A DNA stretch of 64,000 nt, from contig BOKF01000012.1 in assembly GCA_016860845.1 (NCBI GenBank), forward strand, positions 62,001 to 126,000. Direction: 5' to 3'. Of the stretch, positions 16,418-25,442 are shown piece after piece. How positions within the stretch are numbered: position 1 is the stretch's first letter; each line of letters starts with the position of its first letter. The stretch comes from Chloroflexota bacterium. Lineage in GTDB: Bacteria; Chloroflexota; Anaerolineae; 4572-78; J111. The translations under genes and the position numbers were made by a program. A model generated the notes under the pieces. It saw nothing but the letters and a program-made list of their open reading frames with translations, made no database searches and was not told where the DNA came from.

Positions 16418-18214
16418 ATGGAAAGTTTGCAGGCGCTCATTGGACAAACCCTGGGCCAGTATCGCATCATCGAGCAGATTGGCGAAGGTGGCATGGCCGC
16501 CGTTTTCAAGGCTTACCAGCCGGGCCTTAATCGTGAAGTAGCCCTCAAAGTTTTACCCCCCTACTTTGCTCAAAAAGAGGATTTTGTCGAACGGTTTGTC
16601 CGCGAGGCCCAGGCCATCGGCAATTTACACCACCCCAATATCTTACCCGTTTATGACACCGGCCAGGATAAGGGGTACAGCTACATCGCCATGCGTTATA
16701 TTCCCCATGCCCGGACCTTGAGTGATGAGATGAAGTTCCCTCTCAAAATGGAGCGCATTATCGAGGTGATGGGCCAGATTGCCGGGGCGTTGGATCAAGC
16801 GCATAAGGCGGGGATTATCCACCGCGACGTGAAGCCGAGCAATGTCCTGCTGGATGGGCAGTGGGCTTTGTTGAGCGATTTTGGCCTGGCCAAAATGGTC
16901 GAAGGTGCATCAGAGCTGACCGGCACCGGGGTGGGCATGGGCACGCCGGCTTACATGTCGCCGGAGCAGGGCATGGGCAAAAAGGTGGACCACCGCACCG
17001 ATATTTATGCCCTGGGCATCATCTTGTATGAAATGCTGACCGGCTCTGTCCCTCACCGCGCCGAAACGCCCATCGCCACTGTGATGCGCCGGATCAACGA
17101 GCCGCTGCCCCTGCCTCGCAGCATTAATCCCAATATCCCGGAGGCAGTCGAACGGGTCTTGTTAAAAACCCTGGCGACGGACCCTACTCACCGCTTCGAC
17201 AGCGCCGGCGAGATGGCGGCTGCCCTTAAAGAAGCGTTTGGCCCCAATCCCGACCAGGTTCTGGCCGGCGTCACCCCGGCTGTTGTGTCTTCTCCCAAAA
17301 CGACCCCAGCGCCCCCACCGGAGCCAACCCGGCTGTCCAATCAACCCATGGCCAAAGCTGAGAGCAAATCCGGGCTGCCGATTAACGCGCTGGGGTTCGG
17401 GGCAATCGGAGTGTTGATCTTTCTGGTGTTGATTGGCATCGGCGTCCTGATCTTTTTGCAGCTACGTTCGCCGGCGCAGAATGATGTGACTCAAACTACG
17501 CCGTCCCCCCAAACCCAGGAGGCAGTCAGCGCGGCTACGGCCACGCCCGCGCCGACAACCACACCGACTGAAGCCCCATCCCCTACACCTCTCCTTGAAC
17601 CTACTCCCACGCCCGCAGCCGAGTCGGATTCGATCGCCATCATGACCACCCCGGAAGCGGCTTCCACCCAAGCCATAACGCCGGAGGTTAGCCCGGCACA
17701 AGTGAATACGCCGGAAGTTGCGCCCCCTCAGGCGGCCGCCGCTCTGACCGGTCAAGAAGCAGCGGACCTGGCTCTGGCCGAAGCGCAAAAGTGGCAAGCG
17801 GATGCCGTTCTCAGTGAAATTGCGACCAGCGGGCTGGGACCGCTCGACGCCGAAGGTAAATCTACTGATTGGATCCTCAAGTTCTGGTCGCCTTCGAGCA
17901 AAGGATTAAACACTCTAATGTTTATGAATGGGACATTTACCAGTTCGCCAACCAATCTACCCACCCCAAAGACTACTATCCTGGAGGGTGTGATTCTGGA
18001 CACAAAACGTCTCTATGACATTGGCGAAAAGGCTGGGGCCAGCAAATTTACAGCGGAAGGCTACCGGCCTATGGCTGCCATTGTGCCGTATCCCCTGGAT
18101 GAAACCAAGTTGACCTGGTATCTAAACTATGCCGGTGGTGATTTCCGGGTGGTTTATACGGTCATCATTGATGCCAGGAGCGGTGAGGTTGTTCAGGCAA
18201 TAGCGCTGGAGTGA
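16418..18214 (+). CDS. Membrane-anchored Ser/Thr protein kinase (Hanks type)
   Basis: 598 aa from the ATG at 16418 (AGGAG 9 nt upstream). The cytoplasmic kinase domain spans about 12-275: glycine loop IGEGGMAAVFKAY, ATP-binding Lys44 in VALKVL, catalytic loop IIHRDVKPSNVLL with Asp137, DFG at 154-156, and activation segment GTPAYMSPEQG. One membrane helix lies at about 325-350 (GVLIFLVLIGIGVLIFLQL). Outside is a Thr/Pro-rich stalk of about 110 residues and a C-terminal domain (about 450-598, NTLMFMNGTFTSSP, then VIIDARSGEVVQAIA) that is unassigned. It has no PASTA repeats. It is probably a receptor kinase sensing an external signal. The gene is monocistronic, closed by a strong terminator. 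Confidence 0.93.
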   Translation: MESLQALIGQTLGQYRIIEQIGEGGMAAVFKAYQPGLNREVALKVLPPYFAQKEDFVERFVREAQAIGNLHHPNILPVYDTGQDKGYSYIAMRYIPHARTLSDEMKFPLKMERIIEVMGQIAGALDQAHKAGIIHRDVKPSNVLLDGQWALLSDFGLAKMVEGASELTGTGVGMGTPAYMSPEQGMGKKVDHRTDIYALGIILYEMLTGSVPHRAETPIATVMRRINEPLPLPRSINPNIPEAVERVLLKTLATDPTHRFDSAGEMAAALKEAFGPNPDQVLAGVTPAVVSSPKTTPAPPPEPTRLSNQPMAKAESKSGLPINALGFGAIGVLIFLVLIGIGVLIFLQLRSPAQNDVTQTTPSPQTQEAVSAATATPAPTTTPTEAPSPTPLLEPTPTPAAESDSIAIMTTPEAASTQAITPEVSPAQVNTPEVAPPQAAAALTGQEAADLALAEAQKWQADAVLSEIATSGLGPLDAEGKSTDWILKFWSPSSKGLNTLMFMNGTFTSSPTNLPTPKTTILEGVILDTKRLYDIGEKAGASKFTAEGYRPMAAIVPYPLDETKLTWYLNYAGGDFRVVYTVIIDARSGEVVQAIALE

Positions 18215-18215
18215 C

Positions 18216-18255
18216 AACAAAAAGGGGCTGGTCTAAACGACCAGCCCCTTTTGTT
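18216..18255. terminator. Bidirectional rho-independent terminator
   Basis: GC stem GGGGCTGGTC/GACCAGCCCC (18224-18233 / 18239-18248), 5-nt loop, flanked by A-tract on the left and T-tract on the right. It therefore works for both the kinase gene (+) and the 18258-19349 gene (-). Confidence 0.9.
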
Positions 18256-18257
18256 AT

Positions 18258-19349
18258 TCAGGGGTTTTGTTTGAAAAGGATAAAATCCCAGACCCATTTT
18301 TCCGGGTCAGCCGAGTAGCTTAGCGGCACAACCGCCGAAATCCGCGCACCGTTCTGGTCAGCCAGGTAAATATTCCACACCCCATCCTCAAAAGTTCCCG
18401 GCTCAAACTTAACATTACCCTGTTTAACATAATCACAATCGAGACAGTTGACCACGCTCCAGTTCCAATCGCTGAGGCCGCTTTCAGCGTGCATGCCAGA
18501 AGGGGTGTGATCGCCGATGACCTTTAACCCGCCAATCGGAATGTTGCCGGCGCTCACCGCTGCAATGTAAATAGTGATAACGTGGTAGTTCGTCCGTTGG
18601 AATTCACGATTACCCTGTTCGGCCACCGTGAAAGGAAATTCAGGAGCAGGTGGCGCTGCCGGCGCTGCCGCCGTTGGCGCGACCGCTGCCGGAGCGGCTG
18701 CCGGTGGGTTGTTTATGGGTGCTTGGGCCGGGGCAGGCGGAGCCGAGGGAGGCACTGGCGTAGGTTCGGGCGTATCGGTGGGCAGGGGGGCTTCAGTGGG
18801 AAGCGGTGTGGCGCTGGGAGTCAAAGTAGGTACTGGGGTTGGGACTTCAGTGGGCAATTCGCCGGGTGTCGGTAGATAAGTGGTGCTATCAGTAGCGCCC
18901 TCGGTGAGCAACGCTCCGTTTGGGCTGGCGGCGGTAGGAGTAAATGTCGGGCGAAGCGTTGGAATAACCAAATTACCGGGATCCACGTAAGCCAGGACCG
19001 TATCCCGCTGCTGCCGGGGATGTGTTTTTACGTAAGCGGCAAAAATGATCGAGCCAAACAAAAAAACCAGGCCAATAAAGGCAATCGTGGCAATCGCATC
19101 TTTGGTAGATTGCGACAGGTGTGAAAATTGCCAAAACGGAACCTTGTCCTTTTTCTTTTTGACAACTTTCTTTTTGACAGGCGGGGTTGCACGAGTTCTA
19201 TCCGCCTTCACCATGCGCTGCAATTCGGCTTCAAGATCATTAATTTCGACAATGACGGGATAGGGGGTATTGGGACCATAATAGGCTTGGTACTTTTTTA
19301 ACTCTTCTAGGCGATATATTTTTGCCTGAATAAGTTCATCTACCGACAT
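18258..19349 (-). CDS. Single-pass membrane protein with Pro/Thr-rich stalk, unknown function
   Basis: 363 aa. A cytoplasmic N-terminus of about 80 residues begins with a predicted helical hairpin (IQAKIYRLEELKKYQAYYG) and has a Lys-rich stretch (PPVKKKVVKKKKDKVPFW). One membrane helix follows at about 88-110 (AIATIAFIGLVFLFGSIIF). A low-complexity Pro/Thr/Ala stalk of about 110 residues leads to a C-terminal exterior domain (about 235-363, TNYHVITIYIAAVSAGNIPI, with CLDCDY). I recognise no family. It is convergent with, and structurally parallel to, the receptor kinase next door, though no direct link can be shown. Confidence 0.8.
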   Translation of the reverse strand: MSVDELIQAKIYRLEELKKYQAYYGPNTPYPVIVEINDLEAELQRMVKADRTRATPPVKKKVVKKKKDKVPFWQFSHLSQSTKDAIATIAFIGLVFLFGSIIFAAYVKTHPRQQRDTVLAYVDPGNLVIPTLRPTFTPTAASPNGALLTEGATDSTTYLPTPGELPTEVPTPVPTLTPSATPLPTEAPLPTDTPEPTPVPPSAPPAPAQAPINNPPAAAPAAVAPTAAAPAAPPAPEFPFTVAEQGNREFQRTNYHVITIYIAAVSAGNIPIGGLKVIGDHTPSGMHAESGLSDWNWSVVNCLDCDYVKQGNVKFEPGTFEDGVWNIYLADQNGARISAVVPLSYSADPEKWVWDFILFKQNP

Positions 19350-19399
19350 AAGCCCGTCCGTGCTTGCTGTTTAGAGAACTCAACATAACACTACTTTTC

Positions 19400-19428
19400 A
19401 TCATAGCACAAACCTGGCAAATATACAA
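19400..19428 (-). promoter_or_regulatory. Candidate promoter of the 18258-19349 gene
   Basis: On the minus strand: TTGTAT (19428-19423), 17-bp spacer ending GTGC, TATGAT (19405-19400). Confidence 0.6.
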
Positions 19429-19637
19429 AAACAACGCGACATAATGTGACCATATAGCAAACCGTACTAGATATAGTAGTAATATTAACTATAACCCACT
19501 GTATCCGGTAGTCCTCCATTCATTAGGAAAGGTTTGTCATAGCGATGTGCTCTTTTCCAAGCACCATCAGCCCTGTTCCGACTCATCCCTGCGGATCTGA
19601 AACTAATCATCATGGTTCCATTAGTCGAAAAATCCTG

Positions 19638-19666
19638 TTGCGACCCCCGTTAGCCCGTGCTATACT
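19638..19666 (+). promoter_or_regulatory. Candidate promoter of the 26-kb signalling locus
   Basis: TTGCGA (19638-19643), 17-bp spacer ending GTGC, TATACT (19661-19666), about 60 bp before the first kinase gene. Confidence 0.65.
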
Positions 19667-19729
19667 TGTTTATTAACCGCACTTTTTCTTTTACCGGCCC
19701 GTATTGAAACAGAGGGTGAGGTTGGGATT

Positions 19730-22579
19730 GTGGTTTCGAATGTAGCCCAACAAGATTTTCCGTTCATAGCGCCTGGACAGGGGGAGCAGTCAAGCCAAAT
19801 AATCTTAATTGACAGCGACAAGCAACGGCTGCGGCCTTTGCACGAGGCGCTGAAATTAAGAGGCTATCCCGTCCGGTTGTTTTACAATACTGACGAAGCT
19901 TTGGCGCATCTCTCTAAAATTGATATACTACTGGTAGACGCCGCAGTAATGACCCGCTCCAAAGCCGGTGAATATGCCAAGGCGGCTAAAGTTTTGGTGC
20001 TGACCGAAAAAAAGACGGTGAAACTTCCACCGGAATTAGCTTTAGACCACATTTTTTTGCTCCCTTACCCTAAGAATATCCATAAACTTGTTGACCGTTT
20101 AACCGACGATATGGTTCCACCCCCCCTTGATGCTGCTGCTAAAACGGCGAATATCCAACACCTGGCTCTACTATTTAACATTACCCAATCTTTAAGTGGG
20201 CACCTGGAAGTCAATGCACTTTTTGAATGCATCCTGGCCCTCGCTCCTGATCTCAAAGCCGATTTTGCTGCCCTGCTGGTGCAAGAAGGCGACGAAACAA
20301 TTTACTATCGCAGCACCCAGCCGGGACGCGAAGAACTCATCGGCTTAACCGGCCGGCGCTTTGCGCAGAGGTTACTCAAAGATGGGATAGAAGGCTGGGT
20401 GCTGCGCCATAATCAGGCGGTGGTCATTGCCAATACGATGAATGACTCGCGCTGGTTTCGGGCCTCTTATCTGCCGGATACGGAGCATTGTGTGGTTGCC
20501 CTACCCTTTACTTTGGAACGAGTTGGGGCCAGAGGAGTCTATCTGGTTGGGCACAAGCAGCCCAATTCCTTTACTAGCGATGATTTGGCCCTGCTGGAAG
20601 CAGTCATCATCCAGATTAGCATGGCCATTGAAAATGCCATGCTCTTTAAGAATCAATCGGAGCGCTCTATCCAGCTTTCGCTTATCAATGAAGTCAGCCG
20701 GGCAGCCACCTCTATTCTCAACCTGGATGTGATGCTGCGCACAGTGGTGCAGGCCATTCGGCGCAGCTTTGGTTTTTACAATGTCTCTATCCATTTGTAT
20801 AATGCTGCCACGCATCAGGTGGAGCTACGGGCCAGGGACACTTTGGATCGCTTCAGCCTGACCGCACCGATTCCCCATATCACCCACAAACTACGGCAGG
20901 GATTAATCGGGTGGGCGGCAGCCACAAATAAAACAATTGTAGCCAATGATGTGACTCAAGACCCGCGCTATATCTTCAATAAAAATAATAAAGAAGTACG
21001 CGCGGAGCTGTGTATGCCCATCAGGCTGGGTAACAAAACCATCGGCGTTTTGGATATTCAGAGTACCCAATTGGAGGCATTTGATAAATATCATGTCTCG
21101 GCTCTGGAAACGCTGGCCGACCAATTGGCGATCGCCATTGAAAACGCCCGCCTCTACGACGAAATTAACCAGCGGCTGAAAGAACTGCAATCGCTCAACG
21201 ACATTGGCCAGGCGATTACCTCAACCCTGGATCTGCAAAAGACGCTGACTTTGATTACCGATCACACTACCCGGCTCATGAATGTGGCCGCAGCCTCAGT
21301 GGTGCTGCGTGACGACGAAGCCGGGGAAGTTTGGTTTGCCGCTGCATCGGGCGAAGGCTCGGAAGCGGTCATTGGACTGCACATGGCGCTGGGACAGGGC
21401 CTGGCTGGCTGGGTAGCTCAGAAGGGCGAGCCGGTCATTGTGCCGGATGTTTACGCCGACGAGCGTTTTTTTTCCGATATGGACAAATCGAGCGGTTTTA
21501 CGACCCAATCTATTTTGTGTGTCCCCCTGCAAACCAAGGGCCATACCATCGGCGCAATTGAAGTAATGAACAAAAGAACCGGCACTTTTAACAAGGAAGA
21601 CCTGGTTCTCCTGCAGGCCCTGGCCGCCCCGGCCGCGGCCGCTATCGAGAATGCCCAACTATACGAAGACCAAAGCCGGACCATCAAGCGGCTGGCCGAA
21701 ACGCAGCGGCAGTTGATTCAGAGCGCCAAGCTGGCCGGCGTCGGCGAGTTGGCAGCCGGCCTTGCCCACGAAATCAACAACCCTCTGACCACCATCATTG
21801 GCCTGGCCAGTTTGTTGATGGACACCAGCGTCCCAACCGCGGAAGACGAGCGCCTCGAAGATTTGGGCATGATTAACCAGGAAGCCCGGCGTGCCCGTGA
21901 TATTGTGCGCGGCCTGCTGAACTTTGCCCGCGCCGATACGCCCAAACGGGAAATCACCGATTTGAACCAACTGATTGAAGAGTGCATCTTTTTGGTTTAT
22001 ACTAAAAACGTCAGTTACAAAATCGAGCTGCACAAGTCACTGGAATCCCTGCCGGAAATGCTGCTCGACGTCAACCAGATGAAGCAGGTCATTGTCAACT
22101 TGCTCAACAATGCCATCCAGGCCATGCAAAACAACCAGGACCGGCCCGCTCTCCTGACTGTCACGACATCACTCGTATCTCCAGTCGCGTCGTCTCAGAC
22201 CGGTTCGTCTCAAAATGGCAACGCCCGCAAAAAGAGAAAAAAAGTCTTGACCCAAACCAGCCCTTTACTGGCCAAGAAAAGCAAAGGCATCGCCACCAGT
22301 GGATTGAAGACTGAAGATGAAGGTGAATCAATCGTTATCTGCAAAATTAGCGACACGGGTCATGGCATCCAGCCCCAGCATTTGGATAAAGTGTTTGACC
22401 CCTTTTTTACAACAAAAGAAGTGGGGCAGGGTACAGGTTTAGGCTTATCTATTAGTTATGGTATTATGGAGAAACACGGCGGCCAAATCACGGTAGAAAG
22501 TATCCCAGATGTAGGTACAACCTTTACTTTAATTTTCCCGGTCTCGGCTTTAGCACCAGGCAACATCCAAATTTCTTAA
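19730..22579 (+). CDS. Sensor histidine kinase with degenerate receiver and three GAF domains
   Basis: 949 aa from a GTG at 19730 (GAGG 8 nt upstream). Order: a receiver-like N-terminus (about 20-130; IILIDSD and ILLVDAA are kept, but the usual T/S and KP positions are not clear), GAF1 (about 140-305), GAF2 (about 318-480), GAF3 (about 490-645), HisKA with His680 (AGLAHEINNPLTTIIG) and HATPase (NLLNNAIQAM, ISDTGHGIQ, GTGLGLSISYG). Between the N-box and the G1 box lies an extra stretch of about 65 residues rich in Ser, Gln and Lys (NARKKRKKVLTQTS). No membrane segment is seen, so it is a soluble sensor. It heads the signalling locus and likely phosphorylates receivers encoded downstream. Confidence 0.92.
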   Translation: MVSNVAQQDFPFIAPGQGEQSSQIILIDSDKQRLRPLHEALKLRGYPVRLFYNTDEALAHLSKIDILLVDAAVMTRSKAGEYAKAAKVLVLTEKKTVKLPPELALDHIFLLPYPKNIHKLVDRLTDDMVPPPLDAAAKTANIQHLALLFNITQSLSGHLEVNALFECILALAPDLKADFAALLVQEGDETIYYRSTQPGREELIGLTGRRFAQRLLKDGIEGWVLRHNQAVVIANTMNDSRWFRASYLPDTEHCVVALPFTLERVGARGVYLVGHKQPNSFTSDDLALLEAVIIQISMAIENAMLFKNQSERSIQLSLINEVSRAATSILNLDVMLRTVVQAIRRSFGFYNVSIHLYNAATHQVELRARDTLDRFSLTAPIPHITHKLRQGLIGWAAATNKTIVANDVTQDPRYIFNKNNKEVRAELCMPIRLGNKTIGVLDIQSTQLEAFDKYHVSALETLADQLAIAIENARLYDEINQRLKELQSLNDIGQAITSTLDLQKTLTLITDHTTRLMNVAAASVVLRDDEAGEVWFAAASGEGSEAVIGLHMALGQGLAGWVAQKGEPVIVPDVYADERFFSDMDKSSGFTTQSILCVPLQTKGHTIGAIEVMNKRTGTFNKEDLVLLQALAAPAAAAIENAQLYEDQSRTIKRLAETQRQLIQSAKLAGVGELAAGLAHEINNPLTTIIGLASLLMDTSVPTAEDERLEDLGMINQEARRARDIVRGLLNFARADTPKREITDLNQLIEECIFLVYTKNVSYKIELHKSLESLPEMLLDVNQMKQVIVNLLNNAIQAMQNNQDRPALLTVTTSLVSPVASSQTGSSQNGNARKKRKKVLTQTSPLLAKKSKGIATSGLKTEDEGESIVICKISDTGHGIQPQHLDKVFDPFFTTKEVGQGTGLGLSISYGIMEKHGGQITVESIPDVGTTFTLIFPVSALAPGNIQIS

Positions 22580-22637
22580 AGACGCAAGGACGAACTCATC
22601 TCTCGAAAAGAAGCCAGCACCAGAAGGGTAGGACAAC

Positions 22638-24626
22638 GTGATCAACCAAAGAATTTTAGTTGTTGACGACGAAAAAGGGGTGGTCCATTCCTGTGTCCGC
22701 ATCCTGGAACGACAGGGTTTTACTGTCTCAGGTTTAACCGACAGCCAGGCCGCGCCGGGCTTGCTCCAGCAAGAGAGCTTTGACCTGCTGCTAACCGACA
22801 TTAAAATGCCCCGGTTGGATGGGCTGGAACTGCTCCGCCTGGCCAAAGAGATTGATCCCCACTTGACCGTGGTGTTGATTACCGGCTACGGCACGATGGA
22901 AGACGCGATTAATGCTATTCAACTGGGGGCGCAGGGTTTCCTGATGAAACCTTTTGAGCCGAAAGAGTTGGTCGCTACGATCAAAGATAATCTGGCCCGG
23001 CGGGAGCTGCTGCGGGATAGTTTACGGCTGCAAACCTTGCTGCCCCTGCTAGAAATCAACCAGATTTTGCAGGTCGCCGGTAGCGAAGCCTCACTTGTCC
23101 ACCGGGTTCTGGAAATTGTCCAGCGGGAAACCGGAGCAACTCGCTTGGCTTGGTTAAGCCGCCCTCATCCGGCTTTCTCCGCTTTTGCCTCAGGCGCTGG
23201 CTCCCGGTCAAAATCCGATATGATAGAAATGGCGGTGGTTTGCCAAAATGGGTTACAGTGCTCGGGCCTGGCCCAGTCTGCGCTTGAGACAGCCGTGAGT
23301 GAGGGAGAGCCTGTCTGGATTTTGGGTAATGGGGCTACCGTCAAAACGCTGGAAGGTCAATCCAATATTGTTGGCGCCCTGCTGCCATTGATTATTAACG
23401 GGGAGATAGTTGGTTTACTCACTGCCGAAACCGGCAGTTCTGGACGCAATGCCCCCTTCAACCAAATCAGCCTTGATCTCCTGTCAGTGCTGGCGGGGCA
23501 GTTGGCTATCCTATTAGAAAATGTGCAGCTTTTCCAGCAAACCGAAGCGCTGCGGACTTTTAATGAAGATATTATTCAAAACATGAGCAATGGTTTGATT
23601 GCAGTTGATCAAGAAGGTTATATCACTGCTTTTAACCCGGCTGCTTCGCAGATGTTGGGCTACCGGCAGGATGAAGCTCTCCACCAACCCCTGACCCGGA
23701 TTATTCAACCGTCCACAGAATTAATCAAGATATTTAACGAAACAATGACGACCGGGAAATCTTACACCCACCAGGAGATTACACTCCACCATCGGGAAGG
23801 ACAATCCCTCTCTATTTCAGCCAGCACCGCGCCGCTTGGCGGAGTTGACCGGACCGGCCGGCCGATTGGAGTGGTGGGTGTTCTGGAAGATTTGAGCGAA
23901 ATCAAAACGATGGAGGCCGAACGGCGGCGCCTTGACCGGCTGGCGGCTCTGGGTGAAATGTCGGCGGTAGTGGCCCATGAAATTCGTAACCCCATTGCCG
24001 GGATCGCCGCCGGCATTGATTATCTGACTCGCAACGTAGCCAAAGACTCGCCAGAATTTGAGGGAGCGGTCATGATGCGCGGCGAGATTCAGCGGGTCAA
24101 CCGGATTTTAGAGGACATCCTTTTTGTGGCTCGCCCTGCCCGGCTCAAATTGTCCAATGAAGATGTAGCCGAAATTATTGAAGACGTTCTGCAGCGTTTT
24201 CGCGCTCAGGTTGAAGAAAGTCGGGTGATGATAGTAATTGACTATGCGAATAACCTACCTCGCCTCAGTGTAGACCGGCAACGGTTGGAACAGCTTTTCA
24301 CCAACTTGATTATCAACGCGACCCAGGCTATGCCTAATGGGGGACAACTTTCGCTACAAACCCGGGCTGCCCCCTCTCAAAACGGCAAACCGGCCGATGA
24401 GGTTATCGTAACCATTGCCGACACCGGGCCAGGTATCCCGGTTGAAACTCAACAACATATTTTTGAACCCTTCTTTACCACCAAAACCCGAGGCACCGGC
24501 CTGGGCTTGACCATAGCGCGGCGGATTGTTGAAGAGCATGGGGGAACTATCAGCATCGAAAGTGAAGCGGAGCATGGCACCCGTTTTATCATTCGTTTAC
24601 CAGTCGCCAGGAGGGCCACTGTATGA
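22638..24626 (+). CDS. Receiver-GAF-PAS histidine kinase
   Basis: 662 aa from a GTG at 22638 (AGGACAAC before it). The N-terminal receiver (1-120) has VVDDEKG, phosphoacceptor Asp54 in LLLTDIKMP, and Lys in LMKPFEP. A GAF-like domain (about 140-300) and a PAS domain (about 310-420, GLIAVDQEGYITAFNPAAS) follow, then HisKA with His447 (VVAHEIRNPIAGIAAG) and HATPase (IADTGPGIP, GTGLGLTIARRIVEEHGG). The arrangement resembles NtrB-like soluble kinases with a controlling receiver. Its TGA overlaps the ATG of the OmpR-type regulator (ATGA), a strong sign of a cognate kinase-regulator pair. Confidence 0.93.
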   Translation: MINQRILVVDDEKGVVHSCVRILERQGFTVSGLTDSQAAPGLLQQESFDLLLTDIKMPRLDGLELLRLAKEIDPHLTVVLITGYGTMEDAINAIQLGAQGFLMKPFEPKELVATIKDNLARRELLRDSLRLQTLLPLLEINQILQVAGSEASLVHRVLEIVQRETGATRLAWLSRPHPAFSAFASGAGSRSKSDMIEMAVVCQNGLQCSGLAQSALETAVSEGEPVWILGNGATVKTLEGQSNIVGALLPLIINGEIVGLLTAETGSSGRNAPFNQISLDLLSVLAGQLAILLENVQLFQQTEALRTFNEDIIQNMSNGLIAVDQEGYITAFNPAASQMLGYRQDEALHQPLTRIIQPSTELIKIFNETMTTGKSYTHQEITLHHREGQSLSISASTAPLGGVDRTGRPIGVVGVLEDLSEIKTMEAERRRLDRLAALGEMSAVVAHEIRNPIAGIAAGIDYLTRNVAKDSPEFEGAVMMRGEIQRVNRILEDILFVARPARLKLSNEDVAEIIEDVLQRFRAQVEESRVMIVIDYANNLPRLSVDRQRLEQLFTNLIINATQAMPNGGQLSLQTRAAPSQNGKPADEVIVTIADTGPGIPVETQQHIFEPFFTTKTRGTGLGLTIARRIVEEHGGTISIESEAEHGTRFIIRLPVARRATV

Positions 24627-25330
24627 CAGGTCGAGTTTTGGTGGTAGATGATGAGAAAACCCTGCGCCACTTTCTACGGCTTAATCTACAAGAACAAGGT
24701 TATGAAGTTACCGAAGCCGCCGATGGACAAACGGCGCTGACTTTTATTGAGCAGCAACGCTTTGATGTCGCCCTGATTGATTTACGTCTCACCGATATGA
24801 ATGGTCTGGATATTGTCCGCCGCTTGCGCCAATTCGCCCCGACCACCAGTGTAATTATCTTGACCGCTTACGCCACCCTCGACTCAGCCGTTGAAGCTCT
24901 GCGCCAGGGCGCCCACGATTATCTGACCAAACCCTTTGACACCAGCGAACTACTGGCGAGCGTGGCCGACGGGCTGGCCCGCCAATCGGCGGAAGAACCC
25001 ACCCAGGTCAAACCGACCGAGTCGGTTCTGGAAATCAAAGACCTAAAACTCAACCCTCACAATCGCCAGGTAACTCGCCGGGGTGAAGTGGTCAACTTGA
25101 CTCCGACCGAATTCGACATCCTGGCCGTGCTTATGGCTCAACCCAATGTAGCGATGGACTCTATTACCCTGATCAGGCACGTCCGGGGTTATGAAGCTAC
25201 GGAAGCCGACGCGCGCGCCATTGCTCGTGTCCATATTCATCGCCTGCGCCATAAATTGGAAACTGATCCAGCCACCCCCCAATATGTTACCACCATTGCC
25301 GGAGGGCGATATTTAATCAGTACTGATTAA
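24623..25330 (+). CDS. OmpR/PhoB-type response regulator
   Basis: 235 aa. Receiver domain 1-120 with VVDDEKT, Asp53 in ALIDLRLTD, T in ILTAYATLD and K in LTKPFD. The C-terminal winged helix (about 138-235) shows VVNLTPTEFDILAVLMAQ, IARVHIHRLRHKLE and the terminal YVTTIAGGRYLI, typical of the family. It is the only DNA-binding regulator in the 26-kb locus and is translationally coupled to the kinase before it. Direct repeats of its probable site type lie right after it (25357-25378). Confidence 0.95.
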   Translation: MTGRVLVVDDEKTLRHFLRLNLQEQGYEVTEAADGQTALTFIEQQRFDVALIDLRLTDMNGLDIVRRLRQFAPTTSVIILTAYATLDSAVEALRQGAHDYLTKPFDTSELLASVADGLARQSAEEPTQVKPTESVLEIKDLKLNPHNRQVTRRGEVVNLTPTEFDILAVLMAQPNVAMDSITLIRHVRGYEATEADARAIARVHIHRLRHKLETDPATPQYVTTIAGGRYLISTD

Positions 25331-25356
25331 TCCCTGCCCGCCAGTTTTTTAATAAT

Positions 25357-25401
25357 TGTAACCATCCTGTAACCACAACTTAAATCATTTTGTGCTATAT
25401 T
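25357..25401 (+). promoter_or_regulatory. Promoter with PhoB-box-like direct repeat
   Basis: TGTAACCA occurs twice with 11-bp periodicity (25357-25364, 25368-25375), as in OmpR/PhoB-family binding sites. It is followed by an extended -10 GTGCTATATT (25392-25401) with no good -35. This suggests an activator-dependent promoter for the receiver genes downstream. Confidence 0.55.
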
Positions 25402-25442
25402 AGCAGGAGTAAGCAACTCTTAGGCTAAAGGAGCAGATTATT

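Larger units (their letters stand above)
19350..19729. other. 380-bp divergent intergenic region holding two promoters
   Basis: No gene is supported. It contains the opposite-facing promoters listed separately. I see no further clear structure in it. Confidence 0.7.
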
